Shown in pieces: positions 34,659-45,923 of a DNA stretch of 64,000 bases (positions within the stretch are counted from its first letter, which is position 1; each line of letters opens with the position of its first letter). Both the position numbers and the translations under genes were made by a program. This DNA is from Yamagishiella unicocca (taxonomy: Eukaryota; Chlorophyta; Chlorophyceae; Chlamydomonadales; Volvocaceae), in NCBI GenBank assembly GCA_003116995.1, contig BDSL01000046.1, forward strand, positions 1-64,000, in the 5' to 3' direction. The notes under the pieces were generated by a model. That model saw only the letters and a program-made list of their open reading frames with translations. It had not been told where the DNA came from and did no database searches.

Positions 34659-37600
34659 ATGGATTCACGGCGATATCGAACAGCCCTTCTGAGGCTCGTG
34701 TGCATATTTTTAACGAGCCGCGCAGTCGCTCTCCCGTACGCATCTTTCCTTAAAGACGCAACAAACCCTGCATTTGTGACTAGTCTTTTGAAATGGCGTC
34801 GAGAGTTGCACACCATGCCGGAGCTGTTCTTTGCCGAAGTCAACACCTCGCAATATATTCGTGCACAGCTGGACGAAATGGGCATTCCGTATGAATATCC
34901 ATTAGGCCTTACAGGCATTCGCGCCGGCCCCATCGGTAGGTGCAAGCGTGTTCTTGGTGCCCGTGGCACTAGCACCAGGCCGCAGGAGCAGCGTCACGAT
35001 TGAATGGGACCAGCACCATATAGCTGTGGCTGAAGGGGGCCCTCTTGAGTCCGAGGGTGTAGGTGAAACCCTTCGGATTCATCCCCTTCCAAACCCTGCC
35101 ATTTCCCAAACCGCCGGCTGGGACTCGTAAGGATAGGGCATCGCTGCTCGTGGGCGTCTATACAGGGTAACAGCGGATATCCTATGCTCCACCCCCACGC
35201 CTCTCCTCCCCCACACACACACGACCTACGACCTTCGTCTTTCCTCAACCCAGTTCTCCAGCATGCATCTCAAAACGTCTGTCCTAAACGGTTTTTCCTC
35301 GCATCCACGGGTCGTCCTCGACCCCCCCCCCAACACACGGCCCCGCAGGCAGCTCCAGGGATGACGCGCCCACCATTGCGCTGCGAGCTGACATGGATGG
35401 GCTGCCCATCACGGAGGAGGTGGACGTGCCGTACAAGAGCACGGCACCTGGCCGCATGCACGCCTGCGGTCACGACGCGCACATGGCGATGCTGTTGGGG
35501 GCGGCGAGGTGCGCCCGGGGGGCAGCGAGTCCATGGACACGACGTAGGAGCCCTTTGGGCGGAGGGGGAGGGCATGGGCCGGTCGGGGCAAGGGAAGGGT
35601 GCAGGGAGCCTGGCCTGTCCCTCGCCCACTCCATCGCTTGTTGAATGTGGGACGGCTCAACCTTCATCTGCAACCTGCCTGCCCCCTCCCTGCCCTCCCT
35701 CGCCCCCCCGCCCTCGTGCAGGCTGCTGAAGGCGCGGGAGGCCGCCCTGCCCGGCCGCGTGGTGCTGCTGTTCCAGCCGGCGGAGGAGGGCATGGGGGGC
35801 GCCCGGGCGCTCATACGGGAGGGGGCGCTGCGGGGGGTGGAGGCCATACACGGCCTACACGTGTGGCCAGCGCTACCGGCGGGTAAGTCGGTTTGGGGTG
35901 GGTGGGGGGTCGGGCCGGGGGGGTTTGAGGAGGCAGGTGGTGTAGGTGGGTTGATAGGAAGCCCCTTCGTCGGCACTTAAAGCATCACAAGATATGTGAA
36001 CCGACGAGAGAAACGTTTGCGGGTGCTTTCGTAGTTGCATGCTAGACAGCTTGGTTAATGAAACTTTTTGAGAGCCCGTTTGGAGGTGCATTGTGGAGAA
36101 TTTGGTGCGTTGGCTGGACATGCCAGGCCGAGCCTCTTCGAGGCCCGGACCCGCCCGAGCCCGCCCATAGGTCGTTACCGTGGTGACGGGCAAGTTACCA
36201 GGCTTGGACAGCCAGCGTCCGTGGTGTGAAGCCAGGGTCGCGCGGCGCCGCCGTGGATAGCTTGGAACCGGGACAACACAGCAGACCACCCGCATGCCCG
36301 CATGCAACGGCAGGGGAGCGCAGTGGAGATGGGGGGTGGCAGTGTGCGGTCCGTGCGGGACGGATCCCCACAGCACTGTCAAAGCAGGGATAGCACCCCT
36401 GCAGTGCGGCTGCGGGCGGTGGACGAGGCAGGTGCAGGGGCTCGGAGGGGCCCGGTGGGGGGCGGAGGGGGCGGAGCCGGTCATGGAGGGCAGATGGGGC
36501 GAGGAGCTGGTGCAGGGCGTGCGGTAGCCAGGGTTTGGCCTGAAGGTCCGGGGCGCCGGCGGGAGGAAGCTTGGTGTTGAGGGCGCGAGAGAGGGGATGA
36601 CGAGCCAGGACTGAAGACGGGGTCGAGGCCCAGGTGGTGGTCAGGGGTGCCGGCGGTGATGGCGGAGTAAAGGCGATAGATGGGGGGAACGCTAAGGGGG
36701 GCGAAGTGCCCTCCGCGGCATCCAGGGCGGCCTTGTTGTCCGGGCGGCGGGCGGCGTGGAGGGGTTTGGAGGTGGAGGAGGAGGAGGCGGTCGTCGCGGA
36801 ACGCGTCCGGCGGAGGGCGATAGGGGCGTAGGGGCGGTCACGGCCGATGGGGTTGGCGGTGTCGGCAAGGGAGGTGACTTCGAGGCGGACGTTGTGGCCG
36901 GTGCCGTGGGGGCGATGGCTTGCAGGCGCCCAGACCACTTCCCGGCAGAGCGCAAACCGGGAGCGGGTAGGTGGGTGGGGGCCATGCTAACATGTACAGT
37001 GACCTGGGGGCCAGATGGCAGGGTGACGGGCAGAGCAGGAGGTTGACGGGCGCATGGTTTGAGGCTTAAAGACGTGGAGGGGTGCTTTGGACGGCACTGC
37101 GGGGGCTGGTGGGACGAGGACGGGGTTACAGACAGCACATTCCGCTGCACGGCGGCTGTATGCTGTGCGGTGGTGGGGAGATAAGGGTTGCTGAGCCGGA
37201 AGCTGGGCGGCAGCCGCGTGCCTGGAGCGTGGGGGCATCAAGGGTTGGTTGGTCCTCCTTGCAGCCCGGACCAAGGCGTCGACCATGTATTCGCGGCTGG
37301 TGAACTCTGTCTGGGGGCCGGCGGCAGGCAATTATTGCCTCGATACCTTGACGCGACCGCCCGCTAGGTGCCCCCTCGCTTTTCGCCTCTTTCTCTTATG
37401 TCGTTGCCGCTGGTTTCTTCCCCCCCCCCTTACACACGCATAGAGACACCATGCACGCGAACCCAACCCCCTCCCGCAACACCCACCTACTGCTATTGCT
37501 ACCTTACTCCAGGGCAACGCCCCACCCAACCTTCAGCCAACCCTGAAGCCCCGCCCTGACCCCCCGCCCTCCCCTGCCCCCTCCCGCCCCCAGGTACCAT

Positions 37601-40600
37601 CGGCACACGCCCCGGCACCATCATGGCCGCCTCGGACCGCTTCGCCCTCACGGTCCGGGGCTCTGGCGGCCACGGCGCTCTGCCTCACACCACCCGCGAC
37701 CCCGTGGTGGCTGCCTCCGCGGTGGTGATGGCGCTGCAGGCGCTGGTGTCCCGGGAGACGTCGCCCGTGGACGCGGCGGTGGTGACCGTGTCCAGGTGGG
37801 GCGGGGGGGGTTCCAGGAGAGGCGGGGGGGTATCTAGGTGGGGCAGGGGGAGATGAGCCAAGCAGTTCCCGGCTGAGCTCACGGGGCTTTTCGAGCACCT
37901 GGGCACACGCCGGCAGGACCTCCGCCCACTGCTGCAGGGCGCAGTGGCAACCATCCCTGACAAGTAGGACCATATTGGGTCCACGTGTGCTAAGCTAGCC
38001 GCGGCTCTGGCGAGCCACTATGTCCAGGTGGCGGCCTCCACCGACCCCACGACATCCGGATCCCCACCGCTGCAGCTGGCCGCCCGGACCATACGGCAGG
38101 TGGCATGGGACAGCCTGCAAGACCTGCGCAGCCGGCTGGAGCGTCTAATGGCATACCAAGGCGGGGCAGGCACGTTGTTGCTCGCGGGCTTCGACACAAC
38201 GGTAGCTACCTGGACCGGCCGGGTGGAGGCGTTAGGCAACGCCACCACCTTAATCGCGCTCATCACAGAGGCCAGCCAGGTTCTCTGTGACAAAGCGATA
38301 TCTCAGGACCTTATCAACTCAGCAGCTGTGTATGGGCGCCGCTGGGCTCAGTTAACAGCTGCCACAGTTCAGGGCCCGGTACTTCAGCTGCTCTCCTCAG
38401 CGGCAATTGCGGAGTCCCTGGACCCGTGGTTGAAGCCGGAAGAGTGGCCGCTGCCCCACGCCCATACACAGCTGCTGAGTTGATAAGGTCCTGAAATATC
38501 GCTTTGTCACAAAGAACCTGGCTGGCCTCTGTGATGAACGCGATTAAGGTGGTGGCGTTGCCTAACGCCTCCACCCGGCCGGTCCAGGTAGCTACCGTTG
38601 TGTCGAAGCCCGCGAGCAACAACGTGCCTGCCCCGCCTTGGTATGCCATTAGACGCTCCAGCCGGCTGCGCAGGTCTTGCAGGCTGTCCCATGCCACCTG
38701 CCGTATGGTCCGGGCGGCCAGCTGCAGCGGTGGGGATCCGGATGTCGTGGGGTCGGTGGAGGCCGCCACCTGGACATAGTGGCTCGCCAGAGCCGCGGCT
38801 AGCTTAGCACACGTGGACCCAATATGGTCCTACTTGTCAGGGATGGTTGCCACTGCGCCCTGCAGCAGTGGGCGGAGGTCCTGCCGGCGTGTGCCCAGGT
38901 GCTCGAAAAGCCCCGTGAGCTCAGCCGGGAACTGCTTGGTTTGCTGGCACGGGGCGATTGGCGCGAAGGTGATGGTGGCGGGTCCGTCTGGGGCCCCGAT
39001 GGCCGCTGGAGCCCGGGCCGCACCAGCAGGGTGGCCGGACCCAGGGGCTCCGCCGACGTGGTCGTGCTGAGCCCTACCGACGGGGGCGGGCATATCTTGT
39101 GCCTGCCCGGCTGCCGCTGCCCCATGGTCACGCCTGTTGAGTAGCCTGGCCAGCCGATCCAGCCCACCAAAACGTATTTGCGCGCTATCCGGCTGGTCGA
39201 TCAGCGATCAGGGGGAGACGACATGGGAAGTGGAGTGGCGCATAGTCTTCAGGCACATGGTTGCGTACGCATGCTGGAGCAAGTGGGTTGACTACTGAAA
39301 AACCTGTGGAGGCGTACCGTATTACCCCCAACCCCCCGTATCACCGAATGGACCCATCCGCTGCGCCCCGCCTGCCCCTCCCCTCCCCTCCCCCACCTGC
39401 CAGGTTCAACACTGGCCCGGGTGCCGCCAACGTGATCCCGGACGCCGTGGAGCTGTCGGGCACTGTGAGGGCGCTCACCGGCCCCGTATTCGAGCGCCTG
39501 CACCGGCGGCTGGAGGAGGTGGCGGCGGGGGTGGCGGCGGCGTACGGCTGCAGCGTCGCCAACGTCAGCTGGAGCGCTGTGCCGTACCCTCCCACGCAGG
39601 TACGGCGATCGGCGAGTAGTCCGCGGAGGGACAGTGGCCCCGCAGGCCGCACAGGCACGCTTCATCAGCGCTGCCTGCAATGTCGTGAGCTGGCTGCCGA
39701 CCCCCCCCTTACGCGCTTTCGTAGTCTGCCGCGACTCTGCTGCCTGCTGCCTTGCCTGCTGCCTTGCCTGCTGCCTTGCCTGCTGCCTTGCCTGCTGCCT
39801 TGCCTGCTGCCTTGCCTGCTGCCTTGCCTGCTGCCTTGCCTGCTGCCTTGCCTGCTGCCTTGCCTGCTGCCTTGCCTGCTGCCTTGCCTGCTGCCTTGCC
39901 TGCTGCCTTGCCTGCTGCCTTGCCTGCTGCCTTGCCTGCTGCCTTGCCTGCTGCCTTGCCTGCTGCCTGCTCAGCCCAGGCCAGTCCGCTCCTGATCTCC
40001 TCGCATGAGCGGCTGGGCGACCCCCTCCGTGGCGGCAGCCAGGGGGCTCCGCCGCGACACACCTGCGTCACCTTTCCCTGACACCCGCCGATGAAGCTGT
40101 CAGTACCTGTGCCGCCGTCTCCTGGTCGATCACTCATCACACTGCCTTCCCCCACTCGCCACCCGCCTCCCCGCCAGAACGATGAGCGCATGGCCTCCCT
40201 GGTCCTGGAAGTGGCCACCGGTCTGTTGGCGAGCGGCTCCGGAACCAGCCAGGGGGCTGCTGCTGCTGCTGCAGCACGGGTTCAGGTGGTGGAGCCCTCA
40301 CTGGCCGCTGAGGACTTTTCGTTCTACGGTGATGTGGTGGAGCAGGTGCGGGGGGGGGGGGCGTACAAACCGGTTACGCGACACGGATAGGATACCAGGT
40401 GGGGGGGCGGGGGTGGTCTGAGGGGCGAAACCCGTGTAACGAGGTTGGAGGACGAGGAAGGCCGGTTGGTTGACGGTTTGCCCACTCGTTTGAGGGTGCA
40501 TGCAGGAGGACTTGTTCTGGCGGCCGGGATGGGGGGCGGGAGTCCAGTCTCAGCCCCCCAGAAAAAGCGAGGCAGAGCTCTTCTGCCGTACGTTGTTTCA

Positions 40601-41205
40601 CGGTCCACGAGGCCGGGGGTTGGTTTCGGTAGCACCCAGCATCAGCACGCGCGCCTAGGTGACTGCGAGGCACTGGTTCCTCCACACTGCTGGCAGCTCC
40701 TGCACCGCGCACCCGCCACTCGCACCGCTGCAGCAGCTCTCGCACTGCTGGGCTGCTGGGTGCCCGGAGCAGCGCACCCGCCACTTGTTTGCTGCAGTGT
40801 GCAGCTGGCTGGCGGCCTGGGGCCCTTTGCTGTTTGTCATCGTCACCTCTCACCTCTCTTGCCCCCTCCCCCTTCGTTCCTGCGCAACCTCCTTCGTGAC
40901 AGCAACGCAGCTGCGGGCCCCCTGCCTCCCCCTTTCTTTCCCCTCCCCCCTTCCTTCCCCCGCAGGCCGCCTTCACCTTCTTGGGCATCGGCGACCCCTC
41001 CAAGGGCACCGATGTAGGGCTGCACTCGCCTCGCTTCCGGCTGGACGAGGAGCAGATGCCGCTGGGGGCGGCACTGCACGCGGCTGTGGCGGCGGAGTGG
41101 CTGCAGCGCAGGCACGCGGGCGGGCAGGCGGCTGCGGAGCAGCACAGCAGGGACGAGGAGGCGGGGGAGGCGGCGGGGCGGGGTGCGGCGCACGAGGAGC
41201 TCTGA
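34659..41205 (+). CDS. M20-family metal-dependent amidohydrolase, ILR1/IAA-amino-acid hydrolase-like
   Basis: M20D-type amidohydrolase that would cleave N-acyl or auxin-type amino-acid conjugates; the real substrate is unknown. Seven exons: 34659-34935, 35349-35508, 35722-35882, 37594-37795, 39404-39599, 40178-40345, 40966-41205, giving 467 aa in frame. Residues 1 to about 24 form a secretory signal ([12 protein letters not shown] core), suggesting the ER or secretory route. Family motifs occur in order: [21 protein letters not shown]; metal-site HACGHDAHM (about 130); [11 protein letters not shown] (about 167); HGLHVWP (about 190); [10 protein letters not shown] in the lid domain; AEDFSFY; and the last metal His in GLHSPRF. 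The C-terminus is a long Ala/Glu/Gln tail. Two introns are unusual: 37,796-39,403 holds a 481-bp inverted repeat, and 39,600-40,177 a 12-bp repeat array. Intron 3 (35,883-37,593) has possible transposon remains. Confidence 0.93.
35225..35330 (+). repeat. Dispersed repeat in M20 intron 1
   Basis: Same family and orientation as 7,600-7,690: CTCCAGCATGCATCTCAAAA, CGTCTGTCCTAAACGGTTTT, CATCCACGGGTC. It ends just before the acceptor of exon 2. Confidence 0.75.
35970..37330 (-). mobile_element. Possible decayed transposon segment in M20 intron 3
   Basis: The minus strand has long Pro/Ala/Ser-rich frames in two phases (about 37,331-36,987 and 36,938-36,195) with protein-like bits such as [18 protein letters not shown]. 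They are interrupted by shifts and stops, and no known domain is recognised. The segment may be a retroelement relic that enlarged the intron, or just GC-rich intron. It has no effect on the host reading frame. Confidence 0.25.
37858..38939. repeat. 481-bp inverted repeat (long hairpin) in M20 intron 4
   Basis: The left arm 37,858-38,338 is the reverse complement of the right arm 38,459-38,939; the loop is 38,339-38,458 (120 bp). By eye the arms differ at only three positions, all near the loop, so identity is above 99% with no indels. Both arms encode the same transposon-like frame (containing [19 protein letters not shown] and [20 protein letters not shown]), which is interrupted by one TAG in both. 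On the right, beyond the arm, the same element continues on the minus strand to about 39,160. Transcription with the host gene would give a long perfect stem, a typical source of small RNAs in chlamydomonad algae. The element family is unknown to me. Confidence 0.95.
39219..39313 (+). repeat. Partial copy of ~120-bp dispersed repeat
   Basis: It contains GGCGCATAGTCTTCAGGCAC, CGCATGCTGGAGCA, TTGACTACTGAAAAACCTGT and GGAGGCG. It lies between the transposon remnant and exon 5 of the M20 gene. Confidence 0.7.
39738..39970 (+). repeat. 12-bp tandem repeat TTGCCTGCTGCC
   Basis: About 19 almost perfect units lie in M20 intron 5. The unit is a multiple of three, so all six frames stay open (Ala-Ala-Leu-Pro, Cys-Leu-Ala-Cys and Ala-Gly-Lys-Ala repeats). 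It is flanked by normal donor and acceptor sites at 39,600 and 40,177, so it is intronic, not coding. Confidence 0.96.
40366..40450 (+). repeat. Short dispersed element after exon 6 donor
   Basis: ACCGGTTACGCGACACGGAT and AGGATACC follow a G run about 20 nt after the M20 exon 6 donor. The sequence matches the start of the ~120-bp family. Confidence 0.55.
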
Positions 41206-42441
41206 GGGGTTGGCGCCATGCGTCCTGCTGGCTGGCGGTGTCTAGCTCCGGGACAGAGCGGTGCGTTCCGATGTGGAGGTTGCGGTGGCGGCTTTCAGCT
41301 GCTGTCAGGTGTTCAAGGTTGCGGCGTGCGTGGGGCCGGGGTGACGTTGTGTCTCACGACGTCTTGCTGCCTGCGTCCGGTGCGGCAGACCAGCAGGATA
41401 CGGCCATCGGGGAGGCAGCTGCGACGCAGCAGCGGCCCTGCACTGCACACGCTGCCATACCCGTCAACACGCCCGTTACCGTCGCCCAATACAGCCGCCC
41501 AGTTGGCGTGGTGCTGGGCCCGGCGCGCTGCGACAGCGGGCTGGTAGGCCGGTAGGGGGCAGTGCGTCGCGTCAGCAGCGCAAGACACCGCGTCGTAGCA
41601 GCACGAGAGGCGCGGAGGGCCCGAGCTGGGGCTGCGCGAAGGGCCATGCTGACGCGGTGACAGGGTCCCAGAGGACCCCTGTTCGAGACCGGCAGGGTGC
41701 GGACCCCGTGGGCCACCCGCCGCGCTGTGACCTGGGGCAGTGCGTGGCCCAGGTCGCGCTGGCTGTCGCGCCGCGTGCAGAAGGGCGACCCCGCCTCGAA
41801 GTGGTTGCTGGTGCTGATCCAGCGCGTCGTCAGGTCGCTGCACGATGCGGAATTGTGCATCCTGGTGGGGGTGCCCGGCGCGGAGGTGCCCGGCGTAAAA
41901 GTCACGCGCACGCACCATGTCACGTGGCCGCCGCTGCCGCCGCCGCCGGGGCAGGTGCCTCCGCAACCGGGGCACGCGGCCGGCGGACCGGATGGATAAA
42001 TGAATGAGCTTCGAAATGAACCCGTGAATTGGTAACAGACTAGACTGAGGGTCATGGTGATGCGTTGTACTCGACGGCACCCAACACATGTAACAGTAAC
42101 ATACCCGCAGCAGGCACACTCTCCACGATCTCTCATGTCTTACCAGGCCAGCAGGCATGAGATACGCCGCAAACGGAAATCTCGCCGCTGTAGTTCGTTG
42201 CTGTTCACATGATTCCACGTGATACCAGGTACTTCCTCTCCGCCTAGTCTAGCCACCTCGCCCACTTCTCACCCCTCCACGCCAGCTCCCTCCGCACTAC
42301 AACGCCATTCGCCCCTGCTCCCCTCGCATCCCCGGGCTTCTCCGAACGAATGTCCTAAACGGTCTCTTCTTTGCACACGGGTTTTCCTCGCAACCCCCGG
42401 GGCTTTCCTCACAAACTCCTGTACTGCATCCAGGCCCCCTC
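41206..42441. other. Convergent intergenic region M20 / mTERF
   Basis: This contains both 3' UTRs. No gene is supported. A diverged copy of the 7.6-kb repeat family (CCTAAACGGTCTCTTC then TTTTCCTCGCAACCCCCGGG) lies at about 42,330-42,420, ending just before the mTERF stop. The only clear TGTAA on + is near 42,088. Confidence 0.55.
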
Positions 42442-45381
42442 TCATCCCTGCACCAGCAAGCACCACAGCGACAGGGGCTCCTGGAAGCGCTTGCGGCCCG
42501 CCGCCGTGAAGGCCTTGTCGCAGCACCACCCCAGCAGCGTATCCCACTCCGAAACCACCTCCTCGTAGTCCCCCCGCAGCAGCAGCAACGCCGCCTCCTC
42601 CTTCCCCTCCCCGCCCAGCACCACCCCCTTACCACCCTCCCCCCCCGCCCGCCGCTGCCGCCGCTGCTCCTCCGCCACGCGCTGAAGCCACTCCTCGTCG
42701 CTGCCCTCGCACAGCCAGCGCAGGTCCAGTTCATGCCTCCGCTGCCCCCCACCAGCTCCTCTGCCCCCCACCACCTCGCCGCCTCCAGCGCCAATCTCGG
42801 TCCCAGCTGCGTGCCCGGGCGCCGTCAGACGGGTCGTCAGGCCGCGCGTCGAGGCGTAGAAGTGCCGCGGCCCGGTCACCTTCGCCAGGCTGGTCAGCAG
42901 GTAGGGCGGGTAGGCCAGCAGGTCGGCTTCGGAGCCGTTGGCCGCCTCAGCGAGGAAGGTCCAGCGGCTCTCCAGCTGGTCGGGCGCCAGGGACAGGATG
43001 GCGGGGGCGGCACGCAGGAGCGCCGCCAGGGACTGGGGGACGAAGGGGGGAAGAGAAGACCCGGTTACATGAATTAGGAAACGGAGGGCAGGACTAGCCG
43101 GGAACTAGTTTACGGACACGCGTTTGAGTGTGCGTCCCTGAGAACTTGAGTTGACTAACGGGAAACCTGTGGCGGGGGGGGCTGCGCCTACCCATATGGG
43201 CCCCCCTAAGGGCGGTGGGGGCCGCGGGAGGTATGTTGAGGATTGCAGGGGTAGGGGGAGGCTTGGATGAGCTACCGTAATTGACGTGCTTCTTTTGGAA
43301 GGGGGCAAGGTCCCGGGTTACATGGGGCAGAGGCAGCATGAAAGAGGCGCGAAAGGATCACGGGGTAGAGCGCGGTGGCTGTTTGCAAACTCCTAGTCCC
43401 CTCCTCGACTCCCCCTCCCACCCACCCACCCACCTCCCCCTCCAGCCCCACGCTCCCCTGCAGCAGCCGCAGGTTGGGGACCAGGCGGCTTTCCGGCGGG
43501 TACTTGAGCGCCTGGGGCACCTCCCGCAGCAACCCCTCCGCCGCCTCCCGCCCGCCCGCCACCGTCTCCAGGGCGGCTAGCTTGGGGGCCACCGCAGTGG
43601 ACCAATTGGCCAGGCCGTGAATCCTTAGAGCGCGGGAATGGCAAAAATGGGGGATGAGTTGGGAGGGGATGGAGCCCGGGAGGCGGGGGGGAGGTGTGGG
43701 GATGCAGGACCCAAACTGGTGAGGCTAACGGGGTGTGGCGACGTGCCCTTGGAGCACACGCGTGGTGCAGTGGAAGCGCACGTGTCGACCATGTGCCCAT
43801 GTACCCCGCCCGACTCGTACAAGGCTGGTGCCGCCGTGCCTGGGCCCCGGTTTTCCCCTCCCCCTTCCCCCGCCGGGTAGCCCCACTTCCACTCAGTGCC
43901 CTGCACCGATGCCCGCTGTCTTGCAATGCCTTCCACCCGTCACGAGCCAAAGCATCCCTCGTACGGCACTCGCACCCACCATCCGCACCACTCCTCCCAC
44001 AGCACCCCGCGCAGCAGCGCAGGCGCCTGCGGCCCGAGCCCCTGGAAGAAGCTCAGCCGCGGCCGCAGCTCCTCCTCCACCGGGGCGGCCAGCAGCGAGG
44101 GGTAGTCGACGGCTGTGCGGGTCAGAGCAGCGGGCTCCAAGCCTGCCTCGGCAGCCAGAAAGGCAGCGGCGGCCTGGCACCAGCAGCGGTGGGGAGGGCG
44201 TACAGATATGGGGTGGTGAGGTGAGGGTGAGGGTGAGGGCTGTAACGACCAGGTGGTGGGAGCGGCGGGGCGAGTGGGCCAAACCCAACCCCACCCCACC
44301 CCACCCCACCCCTCGCCCCAGCGCAGCAGCCCGCACCTCGTAGTCCACTCCCTCCGCCAGCAGGCTGCGCCACCGGAAGATGGGTCCCGCGATTTGCTCG
44401 TTAGGCACTCCCAGGCGCTTCAGGAACAGGAACACCTGGCACGCGGGAGAGGGGGGCCGGAGGGAGCGCTGTGGGGGCAGCAGCTGGGATTGGGGGACTA
44501 TAGGAACGGCTAGGGGCACAACGGCAATGACGTCCAAGGCCGCGTCCAAGGCCGCGTTGTCACCCAGAATGCCCCCCGTGTGTTTGGGTGTGTTGGGGCG
44601 GGGGGGACGAAGGAGTAATAGTCGGAAACCCAGCCCCGCTAGGCGCCGCAACCCCCCTCAGCCAACCCACCCTGGCCCTCCCCGCCCACCTGCCCCGCTT
44701 GGAAGATGGAGGAGCTCGTGAGAACGTCGGGCGAGTTGAGGATGAGCCTGCAGGTGGGGGGCCGGTAAGGAGTGACGTGAGAGAGAATGGAGGGTGGACC
44801 TGGAATGGAGGGTGGACGGAAATACGAATGAGGGCGTCCTTGCGCTCACAGTGCCACATACACGCGGGCTGCTGGAGGCGCCGAGAGGGGGTAAGGCTGG
44901 CGCCAACCCCTCAAGTGGCTCGATTGTCACTCCCGGAATCCTCGCTTGCAGCTGGAAACCCACAACAGCCCTCCCCCCGCCCCCTGCAGGTCCCGCCCTC
45001 CCCCCGCCCCCTGCAGGTCCCGACCTCCCCCCCACTCACTCCTGTATTGCCAGCCGCTGGAAGCCGAAGGACGCCAGGAAGTCCGCCCAGGCTCCCACCG
45101 GGGCGGTGAGGATGGGTGGGTAGCGCTCTAGCAGCGGCCCCAGGGAGCGGCGGGGCACGCAGTCGGACAGGGCCTGCAGGCTGGCATACAGCTGAAGCCA
45201 GGGAGGGCGAGGCGACGAGGGGACGCCGTACATAGTGGGGTTAGGAGCCACGAGAAGACTTCGTTGTCGTGGCGAGAGGTTCACGGCTAAAGGTTCACGG
45301 CGGTCTGCGCGCCGTCTGTGCGGCAGCGGCACCCGGTCAGAGTGCGCGGGCAGGTGACTCCCCTCGACTTATGCCCATTCA

Positions 45382-45412
<31 letters not shown>

Positions 45413-45703
45413 CAGCCCACGGTCAGCCGATTGAAGGTCTGGATGCTGCAGAACTAGCGGTGCGCTGGCGCCCACAGCGACAAGCTTCTCCGCCAGACTG
45501 ATGGCCACATCCTGCACCGGCTGGGCACGCGGAGCTCTAAGAAGTGGTCGTACGAGCTTAAATTTGTAATAAGGTGCTCCATGATTATTGACGAGCGACT
45601 GGCCTAGGCAACGCGAGGCAGGGTACTCAGCATCGTGGCTTGTAGACGGGCTGCGGGGGCTGTTGCGCAGCGCGAGGCCCCTGCGCAAAAGCCCTGCCTT
45701 CAT
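42442..45703 (-). CDS. mTERF-family organelle nucleic-acid-binding protein
   Basis: Mitochondrial transcription termination factor family: alpha-helical repeat protein that binds organelle DNA or RNA. Seven exons read right to left: 45703-45413, 45191-45040, 44747-44690, 44435-44337, 44173-43989, 43623-43434, 43032-42442, giving 521 aa with consistent phases. Successive ~30-residue mTERF repeats end in Pro-x-Leu motifs: RYPPILTAPV, SPDVLTS, DYPSLLAAPVEEEL, RAAPAILSLAPDQL, AYPPYLLTSL. The final exon carries a Gly/Glu/Arg-rich insert (about 42,600-42,840) and ends with FQEPLSLWCLLVQG. I chose the ATG at 45,703; the frame stays open upstream but only to a non-ATG codon. The N-terminus (Arg/Ser-rich, MKAGLLRRGLALRNS) fits organelle import. 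Intron 1 starts inside a GT microsatellite. Divergent from the DnaJ gene. Confidence 0.9.
43053..43180 (+). repeat. Dispersed element in mTERF intron 6
   Basis: It contains ACCCGGTTACATGAATTAGG, AACGGAGGGCAG, a CACGCGTTTGAG block and TTGACTAACGGGAAACCTGT. The first part matches the element in oxidoreductase intron 4 (32,061-32,100), and the second part matches the ~120-bp family. Confidence 0.7.
45384..45412 (+). repeat. AC/GT microsatellite at mTERF intron 1 donor
   Basis: About 14 AC dinucleotides. On the mTERF strand the intron begins with this GTGTGT run, so the donor GT is the first unit of the microsatellite. Repeat-length change would leave a GT at the same place. Confidence 0.9.
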
Positions 45704-45923
45704 CGTTGCTAAGCCATACTGTTGGAAGCAAACACGAGGCGCTATGAGAAGTATTCGTACCAACCAATAACCGTCTTAGACGCTCGCGTTTGACTGAGTA
45801 TCGCTTACTTAGCTACTGCTCCTCTGGAGTACAAAAGACCACAAATCTTGTGGGTGGGATTTGGTTCATTACTGGTAGGGAGCCCCAGCAGGGCGCTCCG
45901 CTGAGGAGCTACCTGCGGCTCAG
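45704..45923. promoter_or_regulatory. Shared 5' region of mTERF and DnaJ genes
   Basis: Only 220 bp lie between divergent start codons, so the promoters overlap or are bidirectional. No TATA box is clear. Confidence 0.5.

Noticed and set aside
39634..40218. Cys-Leu-Ala-Cys (+), Ala-Ala-Leu-Pro (+) and Ala-Gly-Lys (-) repeat frames
   Set aside because: They come from the 12-bp repeat inside an intron of the M20 gene, flanked by good splice sites.
43264..43310. Possible extra mTERF exon reading KHVNY
   Set aside because: Including it breaks the phase; joining 43,434 directly to 43,032 gives an unbroken mTERF repeat.
45704..45763. Upstream extension of mTERF
   Set aside because: The extension begins with TTG and has no ATG; the first ATG in frame is at 45,703.
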